Below are positions 18,051-26,182 of a stretch of DNA of 32,034 nucleotides, piece by piece. The stretch lies in assembly GCA_945874805.1 (NCBI GenBank), contig CAMCJI010000014.1, positions 1-32,034 on the forward strand. The letters run 5' to 3'. A program made the position numbers and the translations under genes. The notes under the pieces are model-generated. The model worked only from the letters and a program-made list of their open reading frames with translations. It did no database searches and had not been told where the DNA came from. The first letter of the stretch is position 1. Each line of letters opens with the position of its first letter. The DNA comes from Asaia bogorensis (GTDB lineage Bacteria; Pseudomonadota; Alphaproteobacteria; Acetobacterales; Acetobacteraceae).

Positions 18051-18125
18051 GGGCGCGTAGCTCAGCGGTAGAGCATCGCCTTCACACGGCGGGGGTCACA
18101 GGTTCAATCCCTGTCGCGCCCACCA
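18051..18125 (+). tRNA. tRNA-Val, anticodon CAC
   Basis: A 75-base cloverleaf including an encoded CCA. The acceptor stem GGGCGCG (18051-18057) pairs with CGCGCCC (18115-18121), followed by discriminator A and CCA. The D-arm GCTC-AGCGGTA-GAGC is standard. The anticodon stem TCGCC/GGCGG encloses the loop TTCACAC, giving anticodon CAC, which reads GTG. The T-arm ACAGG-TTCAATC-CCTGT is intact. The tRNA stands alone. The first hairpin of repeat copy B, about 50 bases downstream, is the nearest terminator-like structure. No attachment-site duplication of the 3' end was seen in the window. Confidence 0.97.
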
Positions 18126-18154
18126 TCCCGGCTACCCCCATCTGCGTTTGGTGC

Positions 18155-18421
18155 AGGCAAGCGGAAGTCAGAAGTCTTCTTTTTGTGAACAAAAAGAAGC
18201 AAAAAAACTTTGTTCATGGGCGGGCGGTGGAGCTACTGCGTTGGTTCTGCGCGACTTCGCGTTTGATGGCTTCGCCGCCGAGCCGCGTAGATGGTTGAAA
18301 ATCCGGCGAAGCCAAAAAAAATCCCCCCAATCAAACGCAACCCCGGCGCTCAGCCCCCGCAAACGGCCAAAAGTTTTTTGCTTCTTTTTTTAAAAAAAGA
18401 AGACCCTTCCTACCCCTTGCC
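18155..18421. repeat. Composite palindromic repeat, copy B
   Basis: Fills the convergent gap between tRNA-Val and the M20 peptidase stop at 18434. The outer ends are AGGCAA (18155) and CTTGCC (18416-18421). The left hairpin, with GTGAAC at its top, starts at 18176. The right hairpin CTTC-T7/A7-GAAG (18381-18402) has no loop bases. The core at 18268-18313 is bounded by GGCTTCGCCG/CGGCGAAGCC and is in the same orientation as in copy A. The hairpins may serve as a two-way terminator between the tRNA and the peptidase gene. Confidence 0.85.
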
Positions 18422-18433
18422 TTGCGACCGCCC

Positions 18434-19822
18434 CTACGGCGCGCCCGGCTCCCCCAGATCCCACCAGATGCCCGTATAGGCGGCCAGGCCCTCGCGGGCC
18501 GGGGCGATCAGGAAATGTTCGTTCGGCCCGTGCTGCTTGCAGCCGTTGTAGCTGTGCGGAATCCACACCAGCGGCACGTGCAGGTGATCGACGAACACGT
18601 CGCCCGGCAGCCCGCCGCCGCCATTGGGGATCAGCTGCACCCGCTTGCCCAGCGAGCGTTCCATGCTGGCGATCGTCCAGCCCACCCAGGGGTTGGCGAG
18701 GTCGGTGCGGCTGGCCGGCAGCCGGAGGCCGGCGTTCTCCACACCCACCTCCGCGAAGCCCTCGGCATCCAGATGCGCGCGGACGGCGGCTTCGAACTTC
18801 GCCGGGTCGCTATCGACGGTGTAGCGGATCTGGCAGGTCGCCCGCGCGAAGGGGGCCACCGCGTTCACCGGGTTTTCCGGCTTGCCGGCCACCATCGCCA
18901 GCACGATGAAGCTGGTCCAGCCGAACACCTTCTCGGCGGCGGTGAAGCCCGGCTCGCCCCAGTTCGGATCGATCGTGGCCGAAGCCTCGCTCGGCAGTTC
19001 CAGCCCCGCCAGCGCCCCGCGCACCGCGGCCGGCAGCCCGTTGGCCGGCAGCCAGTCGCGCACGCGGATACGGCCGTGCCGGTCGCAGATGGAGCCGATG
19101 GCGTGGCTGAGCACGATCGCCGGATCGACGATCATGCCGCCCCAGTTGCCGGAATGCACCCCGCCCGGCCGCAGCGCCAGCACGAGATCGAAATGGTAGC
19201 TGCCGCGCGTGCCGGTCGTCACCGTGGGGATCTCGGCGGCCACGCGCGGGCCGTCCGAGGCGATCAGCACATCGGCGGCCAGCGCCGTGGTGTTGCCGGC
19301 GACGAACTCGCGCAGCCCGGTCGAGCCGCGCTCCTCGCTGGTCTCCAGGATCAGCTTGACGTTGAAGCCCAGCTTGCCGCCGCGCGCTGCGATGACGTGT
19401 TCCAGCGCGGTGAGGTTCACCACGTGCTGGCCCTTGTTGTCCGCCGTGCCGCGGCCGTACCAGCGGTCGCCGACTTCCTGCAGTTCCCAAGGCTTGAGGC
19501 CCGCATCCCACTGGTCGTCCAGCCCGCGCACGGTATCGCCGTGGCCGTAGGTCAGCACGGTGCGATAGCTGGGGTCCTCGATCCGCTCGGCCACCAGGAT
19601 CGGCCCGAAGCCCTCTACGGGGTTGGGATGCACCACCACGGAGAAGCCCATCCGCTCCACCCAGGGGGCGATGCCCTCCTGCAGGTAGCGCCAGACATCC
19701 GGCAGATGGTCGTCGTCCTGCAGGGTGGACGGGATCGCCACCAGCCCCGCCAGCCGATCGCGGAAACTGCCCGCATCGAAAAAGCCGAGGGCAGTGCTGA
19801 TGGCGGTGTCGCGTGTGGTCAT
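18434..19822 (-). CDS. M20 family metallopeptidase (dipeptidase/deacylase-like)
   Basis: A 462-residue cytoplasmic zinc hydrolase of the M20 clan, which cleaves peptide or amide bonds next to a free carboxylate. The first metal ligand is H94, with D96 in LTYGHGDTVRGLDDQWD. The bridging Asp lies in WYGRGTADNKGQHVVNL, the catalytic Glu pair in ILETSEERGSTGLREF, and a further Asp ligand in VLIASDGPRV. The dimerisation domain has GVHSGNWGGMIVDPAIVLSH, and the last His ligand is probably in KQHGPNEHFLI. No signal peptide is present. It is transcribed away from the binding protein gene by 67 bases of spacing on the same strand, so it could hydrolyse what the adjacent ABC importer brings in. Confidence 0.87.
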   Translation of the reverse strand: MTTRDTAISTALGFFDAGSFRDRLAGLVAIPSTLQDDDHLPDVWRYLQEGIAPWVERMGFSVVVHPNPVEGFGPILVAERIEDPSYRTVLTYGHGDTVRGLDDQWDAGLKPWELQEVGDRWYGRGTADNKGQHVVNLTALEHVIAARGGKLGFNVKLILETSEERGSTGLREFVAGNTTALAADVLIASDGPRVAAEIPTVTTGTRGSYHFDLVLALRPGGVHSGNWGGMIVDPAIVLSHAIGSICDRHGRIRVRDWLPANGLPAAVRGALAGLELPSEASATIDPNWGEPGFTAAEKVFGWTSFIVLAMVAGKPENPVNAVAPFARATCQIRYTVDSDPAKFEAAVRAHLDAEGFAEVGVENAGLRLPASRTDLANPWVGWTIASMERSLGKRVQLIPNGGGGLPGDVFVDHLHVPLVWIPHSYNGCKQHGPNEHFLIAPAREGLAAYTGIWWDLGEPGAP

Positions 19823-19889
19823 GCTCGGGGGCTCCGTGATTCGCCCCCGAGTATGCGGCGCCGCCGTTTCGGGCGGTAGGGGGTGAGGC

Positions 19890-21470
19890 CTACTTCACCT
19901 CCACCACGTCCTTGAACAGCACGTTCCACTGCAACCGCGCCCACTGGTAGCCGGTGCGATTGGCGCGGTGGGCGACCGGGTTCACCTGGTCGTGGATGGG
20001 AACCCACACCGCGGCGTCCATGACGATCTTCTGCGCATCCGCATACATCGCGTCGCGACGCGCGGGGTCGCCCTGGCTGGCGGCGTCTTCCATCAGCTTG
20101 TCCAACGCCGGGTTGTTCAGCCGCCCGTAGTTGAACTTGTGGTAGCTCGGCGCCGGGATATTGCGGCTATGGAACATGATCTCCAGCACCGAGGGGTCGC
20201 CGGAGATGAAGCGCAGCGGCATGATGCCGTTCTGCGCCGTCATCGCCAGCTCGTCGCGGCGGGCGACCGTGATGATCTCCACCTTGATCTCGAAGCCGAG
20301 CTTCTTCAGCTGGGCCTGGATGTCCACCGCCGTGTCCGGCTCAAGGGCCGCGATCGGGTCGTAGTTCATCGTCAGGCGCTGGCCGTCCTTCACGCGGATG
20401 CCGTCTGGCCCGGGCTTCCAGCCGGCTTCGTCGAGCAGGGCGGCGGCGCGGCGGGGGTCGAAGGGGAAGTAGGATTCGACACCTTTCCAGTAGCCCGCGG
20501 ACGTGGCCGAGAGCGGGCCGAAGGCCGGCTTGATGAGGCCGAAGAACAGGTCCTCGGTCAGCCGCTTGCGGTCGATGCCCATGGCGAAGGCCTGGCGGAC
20601 CCGGATGTCGCTGAAGGCGCCCTTGGTGGAGTTGATCAGCAGGCCGAAAGGCAGGCCAGTCGCCTCGCCCACCATCGTCTTGTAACGGCGATCGGCGCCG
20701 AGGCGTTGCAGGTCGAGGATCGGCGTCAGATCGGCGATATCGACCTCGCCCGATTCCAGTGCCGCGATGCGGGTGGAGGCATCTGGGATGAAGCGCACCA
20801 CCACGCGCGCCGGGCTGGCCGGGCCGGGCTTCATGAACGACGGCGCCCAGTTGTAGGCGGGGTTGCGCTCCAGCACCACCGAGCGCCCACGCTCCCAGGA
20901 GACGAAGCGGAACGGCCCGGCGCCCACCGGGGCGGAAGCGAAACCGCCATCGCCGAGCTTGCGCACGGCGGTCGGCGAGACGGGGGAGAGCGTGTTCTCC
21001 GCCAGCGAGGGGGCGGCAGCGCCGAAGGGGCGCTTGTAGTTGATGCGGATTTCGTAGGGGCCGAGGATATCGGAACTTGCGTAGGGGCCGAGCTGATCGA
21101 CCGCCGTCTGGCTGGCGAGCTTTGGATCGACGATGGTGTCGAAGGTGAACTTCACCGCCTCGGCATCGAAGGGGGTGCCGTCATGGAAGGTCACGCCCTG
21201 GCGCAGCTTGAGGGTGATGCTGCGCGCGTCCGGCGCCACCACCCAGGATTCGGCCAGGCCCGGAGACAGCTTGCTGTTCGCGTCCGACGCGATGAGCTGA
21301 TCGAAGACGTTGACGATCACCTGATACTCGTGCCGCGACTGGGTAACGCGGGGGTCGTAGGTGCGGGCGGAGTTGTCGTCCTCGCCCCAGGTGATGGTGA
21401 GTCCCTGCGCGGCGGCGGGAAGCGCGCCCCCGAGCAGAAAGGCGGAAGCCAGCAGCGTGGTGCGGCGCAT
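19890..21470 (-). CDS. Family 5 extracellular solute-binding protein (peptide/nickel ABC importer type)
   Basis: A 526-residue periplasmic binding protein. GGAGG precedes ATG 21470, and the signal peptide MRRTTLLASAFLLGGALP ends near AAAQG. Family 5 landmarks are TYDPRVTQSRHEYQVIVNVFDQL, LAESWVVAPDARSITLKLRQGVTFHDGTPFDAEAVKFTFD, RVRQAFAMGIDRKRL and AALLDEAGWKPG. Members bind oligopeptides but also sugars, opines and other amphiphilic solutes, so the ligand is open. The gene is divergent from the dimethylformamidase-like gene (21588), which is followed by two matching permease genes. The binding protein therefore probably serves that importer although it is on the other strand. Confidence 0.9.
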   Translation of the reverse strand: MRRTTLLASAFLLGGALPAAAQGLTITWGEDDNSARTYDPRVTQSRHEYQVIVNVFDQLIASDANSKLSPGLAESWVVAPDARSITLKLRQGVTFHDGTPFDAEAVKFTFDTIVDPKLASQTAVDQLGPYASSDILGPYEIRINYKRPFGAAAPSLAENTLSPVSPTAVRKLGDGGFASAPVGAGPFRFVSWERGRSVVLERNPAYNWAPSFMKPGPASPARVVVRFIPDASTRIAALESGEVDIADLTPILDLQRLGADRRYKTMVGEATGLPFGLLINSTKGAFSDIRVRQAFAMGIDRKRLTEDLFFGLIKPAFGPLSATSAGYWKGVESYFPFDPRRAAALLDEAGWKPGPDGIRVKDGQRLTMNYDPIAALEPDTAVDIQAQLKKLGFEIKVEIITVARRDELAMTAQNGIMPLRFISGDPSVLEIMFHSRNIPAPSYHKFNYGRLNNPALDKLMEDAASQGDPARRDAMYADAQKIVMDAAVWVPIHDQVNPVAHRANRTGYQWARLQWNVLFKDVVEVK

Positions 21471-21530
21471 CGAACCCTCCGTTAGATGACAGACCACGAC
21501 TATGGCGGCGGATTTTCAGCAGCACCAGCC

Positions 21531-21558
21531 TTGCTCTGTGCCCGCGAGCGGCTAGCAT
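21531..21558 (+). promoter_or_regulatory. Candidate promoter for the amidase-permease operon
   Basis: TTGCTC (21531-21536), a 16-base spacer and TAGCAT (21553-21558) stand 30 bases upstream of ATG 21588, next to a short AT-rich stretch. The match is moderate. Confidence 0.35.
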
Positions 21559-21587
21559 AAAATAATCCGCAGACGGGGACAGGCACG

Positions 21588-23753
21588 ATGCACGCATTGA
21601 CCGGCTATACCGACCGCTGGAGCGTCAAGGCCGGGGGGCGGATCGGCTTCCACATCTCCTCCGCCGCCGCTGCGTTCACTGCCCGCGTCGTCCGCCATGT
21701 CTGCGCCGACCCGAACCCGCAGGGGCCGGGCTATGAGGAACATCCCGTCGCCTCCGCGCTGGACGGCAGCCATGCCGGCGCGCCGCGCCAGGCCTGGCTT
21801 GGCAGCTTCGGCCATGCGCCGGGCCTCGCCGTCGATCCCGCGAAGGGGCTGGTGCTGACGGCCGCGATCTGGCCGACCACGCCGGGCAAGGGGCGGCAGG
21901 GCATCGTATCGGTCGCCGCGCCCGGCTGGACGCTGACGCTGGGCATCGGGCCGAACGGCGGGGCGATGGTCGAGGCGGTCTCGTCCGCCGGCACCGCCTC
22001 CGCCGAGGTGCCGCGCGCCCTGCTCGGCCGGCGCTGGTATCAGGTCGAGGCCGGGATCGATGCCGCCGGCCGGTTGCATGTGGCCCAGCGCCCGCAGGCG
22101 CCTTTGGCCGATGCCGGGGAGGCCAGCGCCTCCGCCGCCCCGCTCGGTGCGGCCGTCGCCTCGGTGTTTCTCGCCGCTTGCCCGCCCGACGGCTCGGGCG
22201 CGCCGGCGAGTGCCCACTACAACGGCAAGATCGAGGCGCCGGCGATCTGGCGCCACGCCGCCTTCGCCCGGCCCGCTGTGGCCGCCTGGGATTTCTCGAT
22301 CGGCATCCCCACCCAGATCGCCGCCGAGACCGGACCCTCAGCCGCGCATGCCACCCTGCGGAACCTGCCGACGCGGGCGATGACCGGCAGCACCTGGACC
22401 GGGGCGGTGCATGACTGGAAGACCGATCCCACCCAGTACGGCGCCATCCATTTCCACGACGACGACCAGGGCGACCTCGGCTGGCCGGAGACATTCGCGC
22501 TGGACGTGCCGGCGGACTGGCAGAGCGGGCTCTATGCCCTGGCGATCTCGAGCGAGGCCGGCCAGGACTACATCCCCTTCATCGTCCGGCCGATCAAACC
22601 GACCGCCGATGCGGCGCTGATCATCCCGACCTTCAGCTACCAGGTCTATTCCTGCTTCGTCCGCCCCGGCCGCGGCGCCGAGATCGCGGCGCGGGCGAAG
22701 GAGTGGGGGGCGCTGCCGGAGACGCCGGACATGAATCCGGAGTTCGGGCTGTCGACCTACAACTACCATTCGGACGGCTCGGGCGTGTCGCTCGTATCCA
22801 TGCTGCGGCCGATGCTGGATACGCGTTCGCGGCAGTTCAGCCTGATGGACCCGGCCCCCGGCGGGTCCGGCACCGGGCGGCTGGGCTGCGACAGCTATTT
22901 CATCAAGTGGATGACCGATGCCGGGATCGCGCATGACGTGATCACCGACCACGACATCCATGAGGACCCGGAGATCCTGAAGGGCTATCGCGTCGTGCTG
23001 GCGGCCCAGCATCCGGAGTACCACTCGATCAAGATGATCGAGGGGTTCGAGCGCTTCCTCGAAGCCGGGGGGCGGCTGATGTATCTCGGCGGCAACGGCT
23101 TCTATTGGCGGGCAGAGATGAGCGAGCATGTGCCCGACGCACTCGAGGTGCGGCGGGCCGAGTCCGGCATCCGCGTCTGGGCGACCGAGCCGGGGGAGAG
23201 CTACAACCAGTTCGGCGGCGGCTATGGCGGGCTGCTGCGCCGGGTCGGCAAGTCCGGCCATCGGCTGGTCGGCATCAACTTCTCCAGCCAGGGGCGGCAT
23301 CTCGGCTTCCCGTACAAGTTCGTCGATGGGATCAACGATCCGCGCGTGGCCTTCATGCGCGCGGGGATCGAGACGGCGCCGGGCACCGTGTTCGGCGATG
23401 CCGGCTACATGGGCGGTGGGGCGGCCGGGTTCGAACTCGACAGCGTGAACTTCAAGTACGGGTCGCCGCCGCATATCCTCACCGTGGCGAAGGGGATCGT
23501 GATCCATCCCGATTACGGCTGGGTCAATGAGGACATGCTGACGCATCGCCATCCGCTGCCGCAGGAGGACTGGTCCTGTGCGGACATGTCCTTCTTCGAG
23601 ACGGCCTCGGGCGGGGCGGTGTTTTCCGTCGGCTCGATGACCTATGCCGGCAGCCTGCCGGTGGCGGGGGGCAAGAGCACCCTGGGCAAGCTGACCGAGA
23701 ACGTGCTGCGCCGGTTCCTCGACCCCGCGCCGTTTGTGTTGCCCGGCGCGTGA
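21588..23753 (+). CDS. N,N-dimethylformamidase large-subunit-like hydrolase
   Basis: A 721-residue protein resembling the beta (large) subunit of N,N-dimethylformamidase, which hydrolyses dimethylformamide to dimethylamine and formate at a mononuclear iron held by tyrosines and a carboxylate. Residues 1 to about 250 are a beta-rich, lectin-like part (HYNGKIEAPAIWR). The catalytic half has ALIIPTFSYQVYSCF, FGLSTYNYHSDGSGVS, DHDIHEDPEILKGYRVVLAAQHPEYHSI, then FLEAGGRLMYLGGNGFYWR and ESYNQFGGGYGGLLRR. Tyr 478 of HPEY is a plausible iron ligand, but only an alignment could confirm this. No gene for the small alpha subunit is adjacent. The stop overlaps the GTG of the first permease gene, which ties it to import of its substrate. 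The substrate is likely an amide but not necessarily dimethylformamide. Confidence 0.82.
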   Translation: MHALTGYTDRWSVKAGGRIGFHISSAAAAFTARVVRHVCADPNPQGPGYEEHPVASALDGSHAGAPRQAWLGSFGHAPGLAVDPAKGLVLTAAIWPTTPGKGRQGIVSVAAPGWTLTLGIGPNGGAMVEAVSSAGTASAEVPRALLGRRWYQVEAGIDAAGRLHVAQRPQAPLADAGEASASAAPLGAAVASVFLAACPPDGSGAPASAHYNGKIEAPAIWRHAAFARPAVAAWDFSIGIPTQIAAETGPSAAHATLRNLPTRAMTGSTWTGAVHDWKTDPTQYGAIHFHDDDQGDLGWPETFALDVPADWQSGLYALAISSEAGQDYIPFIVRPIKPTADAALIIPTFSYQVYSCFVRPGRGAEIAARAKEWGALPETPDMNPEFGLSTYNYHSDGSGVSLVSMLRPMLDTRSRQFSLMDPAPGGSGTGRLGCDSYFIKWMTDAGIAHDVITDHDIHEDPEILKGYRVVLAAQHPEYHSIKMIEGFERFLEAGGRLMYLGGNGFYWRAEMSEHVPDALEVRRAESGIRVWATEPGESYNQFGGGYGGLLRRVGKSGHRLVGINFSSQGRHLGFPYKFVDGINDPRVAFMRAGIETAPGTVFGDAGYMGGGAAGFELDSVNFKYGSPPHILTVAKGIVIHPDYGWVNEDMLTHRHPLPQEDWSCADMSFFETASGGAVFSVGSMTYAGSLPVAGGKSTLGKLTENVLRRFLDPAPFVLPGA

Positions 23754-24670
23754 TCCGCTTCATCCTCCGCCGGCTGATCTCGGTCATCCCCACGCTGCTG
23801 CTGACCTGGACGGTGGTGTTCGCGGCCATGCACGCCATTCCCGGCGACCCCGTGTCGATGTCCATGGGGGGGCAGCCGGCGAGCCAGGAGGTGATGGAGA
23901 ACGAGCGCAAGCGGCTCGGGCTCGATCGGCCGGTGATCGTGCAGTATGTCGATTTCCTCCGCCGCGCGGCGACGGGGGATTTCGGCCTGGCGTTCGGGAC
24001 GCGCCAGCCGGTGGTCTCGATGATCGGGTCGCAGCTTCCTTATACCTTATCGTTGGCGTTCGGCGGCCTGCTGGTCGGGGGCGTGCTGGGGACGGTGCTG
24101 GGGACGCTGGCCGGGTTGCGGCCGAATGGCTGGACGGATGCGGCGGTGATGACGGCCGCGCTCGGCGGGTTGTCGCTGCCGAGTTTCTGGATCGGCATGG
24201 TTTTGATCCATGTGTTCGGCACGATGCTCGGCTGGGTGCCGATCATCGGGACGGGGGTGCAGGCACTGATCCTGCCATCGATCGCCGTGGGGCTGTTTCT
24301 GGCAGGCGGGCTGGCGCGGCTGATCCGGGCGAGCATCATCGAAGTTATGGGGCAGGACTACATCCGCACCGCCTTCGCCAAGGGGCTGCCGACCTTTCTG
24401 ATCGTCGGCAAGCATGTGGCGCGTAATGCGGTGATCCCGCCGATCACCCTGCTGGGCGTGCAGTTCGCGGTGCTGATCGGCGGCGCGGTGGTCACTGAGC
24501 GGGTATTCGCCCGGCCGGGGATCGGGGCGATGCTGGTCGAAGCCGTGCTGAGCAAGGATTTTCCGCTGGTGCAGGGCATCGTGGTGATGACGACCAGCGC
24601 CTATATCCTGATCAATCTGCTCATCGATATTCTCTACGGCATCATCGACCCGCGGATTGCACGCACGTGA
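23750..24670 (+). CDS. ABC importer permease, DppB type
   Basis: A 306-residue inner-membrane permease of the peptide/nickel importer family. The N-terminus MIRFILRRLISVIPTLLLTWTVVF is the first membrane helix with the family's RRL-P pattern. It is followed by the periplasmic loop AMHAIPGDPV, then five further helices. The EAA coupling loop, read as DYIRTAFAKGLPTFLIVGKHVARNAVIP, contacts the ATPase. The start is GTG 23750, within the TGA overlap of the amidase gene. Its own stop overlaps the next permease gene in the same way. The neighbouring genes give it a binding protein and a second permease, but no ATPase is encoded nearby, so a subunit from elsewhere must be shared. Confidence 0.9.
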   Translation: MIRFILRRLISVIPTLLLTWTVVFAAMHAIPGDPVSMSMGGQPASQEVMENERKRLGLDRPVIVQYVDFLRRAATGDFGLAFGTRQPVVSMIGSQLPYTLSLAFGGLLVGGVLGTVLGTLAGLRPNGWTDAAVMTAALGGLSLPSFWIGMVLIHVFGTMLGWVPIIGTGVQALILPSIAVGLFLAGGLARLIRASIIEVMGQDYIRTAFAKGLPTFLIVGKHVARNAVIPPITLLGVQFAVLIGGAVVTERVFARPGIGAMLVEAVLSKDFPLVQGIVVMTTSAYILINLLIDILYGIIDPRIART

Positions 24671-25524
24671 GTGGCGCATTGCCGCCGCCGGAGCGGGTGC
24701 TTGCGCGGATATTTGCGGCGCCGGGGGCGGCGGTGGGGGCGACGATCCTGGGGGTGCTGATCCTCGGCGCGTTGCTGGCCCCCTGGATCGCGCCGTTCGA
24801 CTGGAACGAGACGCGGGTTTGCGCGCGGCTGGCGGCTCCTTCCTGGACCAATCTGTTCGGTTGCGACCTGTACGGGCGGGATATCTTCAGCCGGGTGCTG
24901 TATGGCGGGCGGTTTTCGCTATCGGTGGGGATTGCCACCGTCACCGTCAGCCTGTTCGCCGGCGCGCTGCTCGGGACGATCATCGGCTATGTCGGCGGGC
25001 GGGTGGATGCGGCGGGGACGCGGGTGATCGATGTGATGCTCGGGTTTCCGCCGATCATCCTGGCGATCCTGGTGGTGGCCGTGCTCGGGGTGGGGCTGTG
25101 GAATGCAGCGCTGGCGGTGGGGATCGCGGGCATCCCGCGGTTTGCCCGGGTGGTGCGCTCGGCGACGCTGAGTCTCGCGGCGCGGGAGTTCATCGAAGGG
25201 GCGCAGGCGGTAGGGGCGACGCATCCGCGGATCATCCGGCGGCATCTGATCCCCAATCTGGCGCCGACGCTGATCGTGCTGGCATCCCTCGATCTGGGCA
25301 ATGCGGTGCTGGCGACGGCGACGCTGAGCTTCCTCGGCCTGGGCGCGCAGCCGCCGACGCCGGAATGGGGGGCGATGCTGAATGCGGGCCGCGAGTTCAT
25401 CCGCTATGCGCCCTGGACGATGCTGTTTCCGGGGGCGGCGCTGTTCCTCGCGGTGATGAGCGTCAACCTCGTTGGCGACCGGCTGAGCCAGGTGCTGGAC
25501 CCGCGGCAGCGCGGGCGGAGTTAG
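24667..25524 (+). CDS. ABC importer permease, DppC type
   Basis: A 285-residue inner-membrane permease, partner of the DppB-type protein upstream. The family's N-terminal helix (VGATILGVLILGALLAPWIAPFDW) is followed by the typical LFGCDLYGRDIFSRVLYGGRFSLSVG and a GYVGGRVDAAGTRVIDVMLGFPPIILAIL segment. The EAA loop is REFIEGAQAVGATHPRIIRRHLIPN. It ends with SVNLVGDRLSQVLDPRQRGRS, usual for DppC. The start is GTG 24667, overlapping the upstream stop (GTGA). A 6-bp GC stem at 25500-25515 and a T7 run at 25525-25531 mark the likely end of the transcript. No DppD or DppF ATPase gene follows; the next gene is convergent. Confidence 0.9.
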   Translation: MSGALPPPERVLARIFAAPGAAVGATILGVLILGALLAPWIAPFDWNETRVCARLAAPSWTNLFGCDLYGRDIFSRVLYGGRFSLSVGIATVTVSLFAGALLGTIIGYVGGRVDAAGTRVIDVMLGFPPIILAILVVAVLGVGLWNAALAVGIAGIPRFARVVRSATLSLAAREFIEGAQAVGATHPRIIRRHLIPNLAPTLIVLASLDLGNAVLATATLSFLGLGAQPPTPEWGAMLNAGREFIRYAPWTMLFPGAALFLAVMSVNLVGDRLSQVLDPRQRGRS

Positions 25525-25531
25525 TTTTTTT
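25500..25531 (+). terminator. Weak intrinsic terminator after the permease operon
   Basis: CCCGCG-GCAG-CGCGGG (25500-25515) forms a 6-bp stem in the last codons of the DppC-type gene, and T7 follows at 25525-25531. The nine-base gap between stem and T run is longer than usual, so efficiency is doubtful. Confidence 0.4.
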
Positions 25532-25567
25532 ATCGTAATAATATAGCGCGCGGTTCTCCCCCGAGGC

Positions 25568-26149
25568 TCAGGGGCCGGTTTTGAATCTGAGGCCGAGGCG
25601 GCGCAGGCGGGCGCGGTCTTTCGGGGGGATGAAGCGGATCGCGATCGGGCGGAGGTCCGAGAGGTCCTCGCGCGGCTTGCGGGGCTTCGGCACATAGGGT
25701 TTGCGCGTCCGCGGCGGCAGGCGGAGATGTTCGGGCAGCTTGATGCCGAACATTCTGGCCCAGGGGCGCAGGATGCGGCCGGCGGCAGGGTGGGCGGCGA
25801 CGAGGGCCTTGATGTCGGCGTCGTTCAGCAGGCCCTCGATGTGGCCGATGTTCTCGGCGGTGAACGGGACGAGCTTGACCAGCCACATCTCGGCCGTCGG
25901 CAGGCGCAGTTCGGGCTTCGGGCGGGGCTTGCTCGGGCGCTTGGCCCTTGGGCGGGCGGTGGGGAGCTGGCCGCGCTCCCACAGCAGCATGAGCCGGGTG
26001 AAGCGGTTGCGCAGGCGGCAGATGCGGTTCCACACGAGGAGAATCAGCGGCGCCAGGGCGCGGAACTTCACGGCGTACTGGCCCACCTTCTCACGGAGAA
26101 GCTCGACGGTGCGGGAGAGGTTCTCGCCTAGGGGGGTGGAGGGGTGCAT
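25568..26149 (-). CDS. Hypothetical protein, basic and proline-rich, acetobacterial type
   Basis: A 193-residue protein of unknown function. Residues 1-60 are helical and partly hydrophobic (LAPLILLVWNRICRLRNRFTRLMLLWERGQLP). A Lys/Arg/Pro-rich linker follows, then a compact segment LVKLVPFTAENIGHIEGLLNDADIKALVAAHPAAGRILRPWARMFGI and a second basic tail. The combination of Trp-x-x-Gly-x-Leu and RILRPWARMFG is one I recall from repeated uncharacterised proteins of Acetobacteraceae; this needs a search. ATG 26149 lies only three bases after a perfect 11-bp dyad. Both ends of the gene are AT-rich in a GC-rich setting. Part of the N-terminus can be aligned to the product of 4144-4638. Confidence 0.62.
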   Translation of the reverse strand: MHPSTPLGENLSRTVELLREKVGQYAVKFRALAPLILLVWNRICRLRNRFTRLMLLWERGQLPTARPRAKRPSKPRPKPELRLPTAEMWLVKLVPFTAENIGHIEGLLNDADIKALVAAHPAAGRILRPWARMFGIKLPEHLRLPPRTRKPYVPKPRKPREDLSDLRPIAIRFIPPKDRARLRRLGLRFKTGP

Positions 26150-26152
26150 GGT

Positions 26153-26180
26153 TTATAACTAACATTTTTGTTAGTTATAA
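26153..26180. promoter_or_regulatory. Perfect 11-bp dyad at the start of the 25568-26149 gene
   Basis: TTATAACTAAC (26153-26163) and GTTAGTTATAA (26170-26180) are exact inverted copies around a six-base spacer. The dyad ends three bases before the start codon of the minus-strand gene and contains a TATAAA-like -10. As DNA it looks like an operator for a dimeric repressor covering the promoter. As RNA it would be an AU-rich hairpin at the 5' end. It does not work as a terminator for a known gene. Confidence 0.6.
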
Positions 26181-26182
26181 GG

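Noticed and set aside
18051-18125. tRNA-Val as an integration site
   Set aside because: No duplicated 3' tRNA fragment or integrase lies next to it in this window; the neighbouring sequence is a composite repeat.
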